A DNA stretch of 64,000 nucleotides. Origin: Prorocentrum cordatum (Eukaryota > Sar > Dinophyceae > Prorocentrales > Prorocentraceae). The notes under the pieces are model-generated. The model did not search any database. It was not told the DNA's origin and worked only from the letters and a program-made list of their open reading frames with translations. The stretch spans positions 1,445,112 to 1,509,111 of the forward strand of contig CAUYUJ010018726.1 in assembly GCA_963575745.1 (NCBI GenBank), in the 5' to 3' direction. Positions 58,778-64,000 of this stretch are shown here, piece by piece. Within the stretch, counting starts at the first letter, position 1, and every line of letters starts with the position of its first letter. A program made the translations under genes and the position numbers.

Positions 58778-59557
58778 TTTCACTTCATCCTAACATTGCT
58801 GATTGCATTCTTCAGGTTCTGTATTCTACGAATGTTGTATATTCCTGTCTGCAGTTTAGGGGCTGCACACGGGCTCAGATACACTTTTCGGGTGTAGTTT
58901 CAGATTTCTGATGTATGTTTGTCGGCGCCAACCAAGTCCTCTTAGAAAACAGGTGCACTCACATAGTTCTGCTCAGCTGCGGTTTCAGATTGCTCTGATA
59001 TGTTTGTCGGCGCCAACCAATCCAGCTAGGAAATAGTTGCACTCACACGCCTATGTTCGTGAGTTTTCGGTCTCAGATTGATGTGTTCGGTCTGACGGCG
59101 CCAACCAGACTAGAATGTAGTTGCATGCGCACACATACTTGCCCTCACAATAACAATGTATCTGATTGTTTGCACGTCGTTTTTTCGCTCTTGCCGTTTT
59201 GTCTCAAAACGTTTCTTGGCCAGCTGTCTGGCGCCTTGCACAGGGCAAGGCCAGCGTCGCCTAGGCAGCAGCTGATGTTCAAAGACATGACACGCTAATC
59301 AGGCCAGACAGGAAAACATTATCACGATAATGATGTTGTGAATTGTCACTTCAGCAGATTGGTCCTTTGTATCTGGACTCTATGTCTTGTGACGCTGCCG
59401 CGATATCTTGGGCTAAGTTCTTTGGGCTTTATCTTGGATGTCTTGGGTGGCCTCAGTGGGCCTTGCAGGGCTTCCTAAGGCGCTCCTTGAGGACTTTGGG
59501 GAGACCTACGGGGACCAGGGCACGGAGTTCAAGAGCTAAGATTACTTCTCTTCCCTT

Positions 59558-59566
<9 letters not shown>
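58745..59566 (+). repeat. Second pseudo-LTR = 5'-truncated tandem copy
   Basis: Repeats 52861-53672, including the first ~72 codons of the element's frame, then breaks off at CTTCCCTTCAGTGTGT, where the intact copy continues with TGGTGTCGGGC. The break is in a GT run. Confidence 0.9.
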
Positions 59567-59606
<40 letters not shown>

Positions 59607-59610
59607 TGTG

Positions 59611-59686
<76 letters not shown>

Positions 59687-59830
59687 TGTGCGCGCGTGTG
59701 CGTGCGTCGTGCGTGCGCGCGCGCGTGCGCGCGTGTGTGTCGTGTGTGTGTGTGTGTGTGTGGTGTGCGTGTGTGTGTGTGCGCGCGCGCGTGGGGGGGG
59801 GGGGGGGGGGGGGGGCACGGGGGCGGGAGG
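59560..59830. repeat. (GT)n, (GTGC)n and G-run
   Basis: (GT)n, then (CGTG)n at 59588-59690, mixed GC/GT to 59790 and a G22-like run near 59793-59814. Poly-Val/Cys and Thr/His frames are artefacts. Confidence 0.95.
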
Positions 59831-60010
59831 GAAGGGGGGGGCGAGTTTTTTTCTTGTTTGAATCGACGGCGCTTCTCCTGCAAACAAGCAAGCGGACCGA
59901 AGGTGGAGGGCGACGCAAGTCTGTCAAAGAGGACGATGAGGAGAATAGGGGGGGGGGGGGGAGCGGAGGGGGAGGATGAGGAGGGCGGAGGGAGAAAGAC
60001 AGCACGCGAG

Positions 60011-60011
60011 A

Positions 60012-60051
<40 letters not shown>
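60011..60051 (+). repeat. Poly-A run
   Basis: About 35-40 A just before AACCTACAG|CTTTC and GCGGCAG|TTGACT, the two possible acceptors of the last exon of the broken gene. Confidence 0.9.
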
Positions 60052-60052
<1 letters not shown>

Positions 60053-60763
60053 AAAAAACCTACAGCTTTCACTGCTTTGCGGCAGTTGACTGTCAAAGAT
60101 AAGCGCGACCTGCACGGGAAGCGCAACAGGGTCGCGGCGGGCGGGGGGACTGTCCACGGCGACGACTCCGAGAGCAACGGCGAGCAGGACGAGGATGCGA
60201 TGGTGGATGACGCCGATGACAGCAATGATCTATTGCGCGAGGGAGACCCCCTGTTCCTCAAGTTCATCCATGGGAAAAAAATGGGCGCGAAGAATGGCGA
60301 CATGCTGGAGCCAGTCACCTTCTTCACCGAGCCCACCGAGCTTTTCGATGAGGTCATCCACTCGTTCAACATCGGCACGGTCCTGGACTGCACGCCCGGC
60401 AGTGGGGCGCTTGCCCTGGCGCGCATTCGGTCAAGCACTCCCTAGATTGGTATTGCTTTCACCAGTGAGCACGCCACCTACCTGTCGGAGCACCTCAAAG
60501 CGCTCACCATGCACGAGTTCCGCAACGAGAAGTCCCCGATCTACCAGCCGGGCCTGGTGCAGCTGGAGGGCAAGGGCAAAGCAACTACGCCTGCGAAGAA
60601 GGCGAAGGCGACCGACTCCGCCGGCAGCATTGGGAAGACCACGAACCCCGACAGCGCGCGCGAGACCTTGCTCAAGAGGCTGGCGGAGATGAGGAAGTAT
60701 GCGGGCATGCACGGCAAGAACAAGGGCGATGATGGGGGGGCCGGAGAACTCCGAGGAAGGTGA

Positions 60764-61198
60764 GGGCGACGGCGGCGAGGGGGGGGGGCCTGAAGCACGT
60801 TCGTTCATTATGGGTCGCCCGAGCAGCGTTGCCCCATCACGGTCGTAGGCGATCGCCAGGCGGAGGTAGGGTAACCGCTGCGCAGACATATTGGGCTCTT
60901 GGGAACAGGCAGGGGTGGGCGGATGGATCCGCGCAGTGGCGCGCAGTGCCTCGAGCAGCCATGGCGGCTCATAAGTGCGATGGACAGAACGAGTTTTTTA
61001 GGCTGCGAGCCCGGATGCGCCAGCGAAGCGTCAAGCAACGCAAGCACAATAAGCAACGTGAGGAGGGGGGGGGGATGAGGAGGAGGAGGAGGAGGGGGGG
61101 GGGAGGAGGAGGAGGAGGATAATTGAATGAAGAGGGCGAGGGGGTGGGGGAAGAGGGCAAGGGGGAGGGGGGGGAGCGAGGTGCAGGACCTTTTCTTG
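60764..61198. other. Intergenic, GGA/G-rich
   Basis: Short spacer between the broken gene and the methyltransferase gene. G-rich tracts at 61060-61185. No gene. Confidence 0.4.
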
Positions 61199-61234
61199 CT
61201 TGAGCCGAAATCGATTGAACCAAAATGGCTACGG
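61199..61234 (-). other. Two consecutive relict spliced leaders
   Basis: On the minus strand 61234-61215 reads CCGTAGCCATTTTGGTTCAA (19 of 20 bases match DinoSL). After TCG, 61211-61199 reads ATTTCGGCTCAAG (12 of 13 match the 3' part of DinoSL). Tandem full-plus-truncated leaders are the pattern expected when a retroposed gene with a relict leader is trans-spliced and retroposed again. No open frame follows on the minus strand. Confidence 0.7.
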
Positions 61235-61538
61235 GGGGGGAGGAGGAGGACGAGGAGATGGAGGAGGAAGGGGAAGGGGGGAGGACCCCCACCCCCCTCG
61301 ACCGCGGCGAGCGATTGGGCGCCGCCTGCCCAGGGCCAAACGTGGACCGCAGACCCCCTGCCCCTCCATCCCCCCTTCCATCCCCCTGCTCCCCCTCTTC
61401 TCTCCTTGCTCTTCCTCTCCCCTCTCTCCACTCTGTCGATCCGCGGCTATATGATAAGACAGCGTCCGTGGCTTCGCGCGCTCTTACTTCGTAAAACCAC
61501 TGCCCCCTTGGTGGCGGGGTTCCTCTGGCAGGCGTGCG

Positions 61539-62560
61539 ATGTCCTTCTCGGATGGATGGTCTCCGGACGCCGACGCGGCCCCGGCGGGCGCGCGCCCCGC
61601 CGCGAGCCCTGCCAAAGCTGCCAGCACCCCGGGCCCTCCCAAGTGCGAGGCTCTCAGCGCCAAGGATGCGCGCTCAATGAACAAGGGGGAGGCAGTGAAG
61701 GCCAAGCCCGCAGCCACGGCCAAACCCGATGGTGAGCCGAAGACCAAGGTCGGCCCAGTGCAGAGAAAAAACGCTGCCGTGAAGAGGCCCGCGGCGGCCG
61801 CGTTGCCGCCAGATGCCGCGCAGGAGGTGAAGCGCCGACCGGCTGGCAATGCTAGCACTTACCTGATCAGCCTCAACATCGAGAAGGAAGGCCAAAACGA
61901 TATGAAGTTGCACTCCCCGCAGGGGATCGACCACGAGCGCCTCGCCGCGGGGTGCGACTTCGCAGGGGTGAACTCCGCTGGCTTTGCTTTAACATCTCTA
62001 GGGGTTGACTTCGCGTCAGTCTTCGCGTCCGACACTAACCCCTTCTGTCGGAATATTATCTACGAGAACTTCGCGCCGTGCATTCTCCAGAAGGACGTGA
62101 CTAAGCGAGATCCCAAGGACGCACCACCCGTAAAGCTGTTCGCGCTGGGATTTCCTTGCCAACCGCCCAGCAAGCAGGGGCTGAAGATGGGCATCAGCGA
62201 CCCCCGGGGATTGCTAGTAGACTCGTCTTTTGACTACTTGAGGGCGGTTGGTCCGCGCCCGCGGCTGGTGCTCATGGAGAACGCGCAAGGTTTGCCCGAT
62301 CAACGCCAGGAGCTGCGCGCCTACATGCTCGACGAGCTCTCCAATCTAGGCTACACCTGCTATCTATATTAGATGCCAGGCAGCGCGGTCTCCCAGCGTC
62401 CAGGGGGCGGTGGTACATATGCGCCTTCCGAAATGACACGCGCGAGCCTGGCTTCGAGTTCCCTGAGCCGGTGGGCATGCCTGACGCAGACAAGGCGCTG
62501 CAGGAGAAAACAAGAAAGAAAAACAAAAGAAAAACAAGAAGAAGAAGAAGAAGAGATAAC

Positions 62561-62611
<51 letters not shown>

Positions 62612-62627
62612 GAGAGGGAGAGAAAGA

Positions 62628-62718
<91 letters not shown>

Positions 62719-62722
62719 GAGA

Positions 62723-62816
<94 letters not shown>

Positions 62817-63274
62817 AGCGTCGGGCAACAGACTTGCCTGAAGGACCAAACAAGACCGCTACTGCCAATCTCATGAACGCCTGCTCTGCGATCATGAAGA
62901 AGGGCGGCGAGCCGCGGGGCACCTACTTCGTGGACATCGCGGCGCCCGCCCAATTTTGCAACGCGCCCCAGAAGCACATCGGCTGCATCACGGCGTCGAG
63001 GGGGAAATCTTCGGGATGGTGGATCACGAGCAGGGCCCGCATAATCTCGATGGTGGAATTCTTTCGATTCCAGGGCTTGAACCTCAACTCCATCCGGCGC
63101 GAGGGGGTGTCAAACGCGAATCTCGGCAAGATGGCAGGCAATGCCATGAGCGCCAACGTGCTCGAGCGCGCGCTGGCCCGCGCGCTGTTCCACGCTGGGT
63201 TAGTGCAGGGGCCGACCAAGGACATCTGGGGGCGGCCTCTCGAGGCGATCAAAAGCAGGTTCTTCTCGGAGTAA
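61539..63274 (+). CDS. C5 cytosine DNA methyltransferase
   Basis: Transfers a methyl group from SAM to C5 of cytosine in DNA. Residues 1-110 are Lys/Ala/Pro-rich and basic, likely nuclear or DNA contact. DFAGVNSAG (about residue 140) sits where motif I is expected. FASDTNPFCR follows. GFPCQPPS is motif IV with catalytic Cys207 (codon 62157-62159). MENAQG is motif VI (Glu247). Motif VIII (ARQRGLPASRGRWY, 62375-62420) is out of frame with the first part; a 2-bp excess in CTATATTA at 62364-62372 would explain this. The second exon (from 62816 or 62819) carries the target region end and motif X (MAGNAMSANVLERAL). The intron is GA-rich, with no GT at the likely donor CAG|GAG, so a GA-AG intron is possible. 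Only a frameshift spoils an otherwise complete gene. I recall that DNMTs carried by retrotransposons were reported in Symbiodinium; no retroelement is attached here within the visible borders. Confidence 0.85.
62504..62815 (+). other. Intron with (GA)n tract
   Basis: Lies between the two methyltransferase exons. (GA)n from 62563 to 62815. Boundaries CAG|GAGAAA and GAGAG|CAGCG keep phase 0. Confidence 0.55.
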
Positions 63275-63388
63275 GTGGCGCTGCGCGCGCTTTATTTCCG
63301 AGGCCCCATGGGTGCGCCCGACGGTGCGGAAGCGCAGCGATCAGCTCAATCGCTGAGGAGGAGGAGGCCCGAGGAAGAGGAGGAGGTC
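63275..63388. other. 3' flank of the methyltransferase gene
   Basis: Short spacer with GGA tract, no feature. Confidence 0.4.
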
Positions 63389-63577
63389 CGGCGGCGCGCC
63401 GAGGGGGGCATGGGGGGGGGGGGGGGGGCTCTTAGAAGGCGGGGTGACTTGTAGAAGCCTCGTAGGCTTCTAAGAAGCAGTCGGGGGGCTTCTTAGATTT
63501 CGAAGCACCCTGCCTTCTAGTAAGCGCCCCCCCCCCCCCCCCTCGCCCACCTCCCATCGGCGCGCCGCCGAGAGGAT
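63389..63577. repeat. TIR element with G-run/C-run arms
   Basis: The left arm CCGGCGGCGCGCCGAGGGGG continues through an interrupted G-run into GGCTCTTAGAAGGCGGGGTG. The right arm (63512-63575) mirrors it: CACCCTGCCTTCTAGTAAGC, then a C-run, then ATCGGCGCGCCGCCG. The inner part has GCTTCTAAGAAGC repeats. About 187 bp, directly downstream of the methyltransferase gene. Confidence 0.75.
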
Positions 63578-64000
63578 GGGGGGGGGGGGAAGAGGCGAGG
63601 AAGAGGAGGATGAAGGGGGAAGAGGAGGAGGAGGAGGAGGAGGAGGAGGAGGAGGAGGAGGAGGAGGAGGAGAGACCTTGGAGTAGGAGGTGGACGTATA
63701 GACGGACAGATTCTGACAGTAGACGTGTAAATATGCTCGTTCGAGGCTGCCGCGGCTATGATCTCTGGCGGGGAGGGCGGCGGCGAGCTTGCCGGTCAGG
63801 CCTGAGGAATGCCCCATCCATGGCTCCCTCTGCTCCCCCCCCTATCCCTCTCCTTCAATTGGCTCCATCCTTACCCCTCCCACCCCGCTCCCCCTCCCTG
63901 CCTCCTCCTTCCTCCCTGCCTTCCTCCCTCCTCTCATCCCGCCCGCTCCCTCCTTCCTTCGCTGCGACCTTCCTTCTGGGAGAGCGCCTGCGCGGCATGG
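63578..64000. other. GGA tract and pyrimidine-rich end, no gene
   Basis: (GGA)n at 63590-63675 and TCCCTCC-rich sequence from 63830 to the end. No gene is recognised. Confidence 0.5.

Larger units (their letters stand above)
48856..60763 (+). pseudogene. Broken multi-exon gene ending in a methyltransferase-like segment
   Basis: Exon 1 is 48856-49104 (ATG, Lys/Ala-rich MAPKRPSKAKVEAEAKAEAA). A GC-AG intron runs 49105-49765. Exon 2 starts 49766 (APFNVEEMKT). After a GT-AG intron 51532-52331 (codon GGT rebuilt across 51531 and 52322-52323) an exon continues to about 52590. The last part is 60060-60763, after a ~7.5 kb interval that holds the Penelope-like element. Near 60380-60406 VLDCTPGSG, followed by GIAFTSEHATYLSEHL, resembles motif I and the next strand-helix of SAM-dependent (DNA-type) methyltransferases. 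The other domains are unknown. Defects: in-frame TAG at 48937, 50986 and 60443, and frame changes near 50275 (TAA) and 51400. Coding-like composition continues across each stop, so it is either a decayed copy or a damaged assembly. Confidence 0.6.

Noticed and set aside
59453-60438. Thr-His and Val-Cys repeat frames
   Set aside because: (GT)n and (GTGC)n microsatellites.

Overview
The window reads as nuclear DNA of a dinoflagellate. The evidence is: relict copies of the dinoflagellate spliced leader (DinoSL) embedded in the DNA; introns made of terminal-inverted-repeat (TIR) 'introner' elements; probable GC-AG and GA-AG introns beside GT-AG; genes arranged in long same-strand blocks; high GC; and very heavy simple and tandem repeats. 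The pervasive CTTGGGGCC-type repeats suggest Prorocentrum (for example P. cordatum), but that is a guess from memory, not a proven assignment.

Layout. 0-5 kb holds repeats only (CTTGGGGCC arrays, a cluster of TIR elements, a dispersed 1.2 kb repeat, a minisatellite). 5.1-14.5 kb is a minus-strand block of two genes. One is a 1081-residue unknown protein with two introner introns and a relict DinoSL just before its start codon. The other is a large gene with hAT-transposase-like features. 14.5-38 kb is mostly gene-poor: 88-bp satellite arrays in both orientations, TIR elements, trinucleotide tracts, one Mei2-like RRM exon and one unassigned open frame. From 38 kb to the end every gene-like segment is on the plus strand: a dinoflagellate-type multi-exon gene of unknown function (38.3-43 kb); a 0.9-1.3 kb tandem repeat array (45.6-48 kb); a long broken gene (48.86-60.76 kb) ending in a methyltransferase-like segment; and a C5 cytosine DNA methyltransferase gene (61.5-63.3 kb).

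The broken gene is interrupted by a 5.9 kb Penelope-like retroelement. Its GIY-YIG endonuclease domain lies N-terminal to the reverse transcriptase (the permuted arrangement). It is flanked by near-identical ~0.8 kb pseudo-LTRs that start or stop in GT microsatellites, and it has an unusual Gly-rich and charged 3' reading frame.

The strongest observations are: (1) a gene that looks like a retroposed mRNA (relict DinoSL) which later gained two TIR introns, each with a visible target-site duplication and exact frame restoration on removal; (2) the permuted Penelope-like element; (3) a C5 methyltransferase beside a second methyltransferase-like gene. Several plus-strand genes carry in-frame stops or single frameshifts, some in homopolymers, so true decay and assembly error cannot be told apart here. 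No tRNA, rRNA or CRISPR array was recognised.
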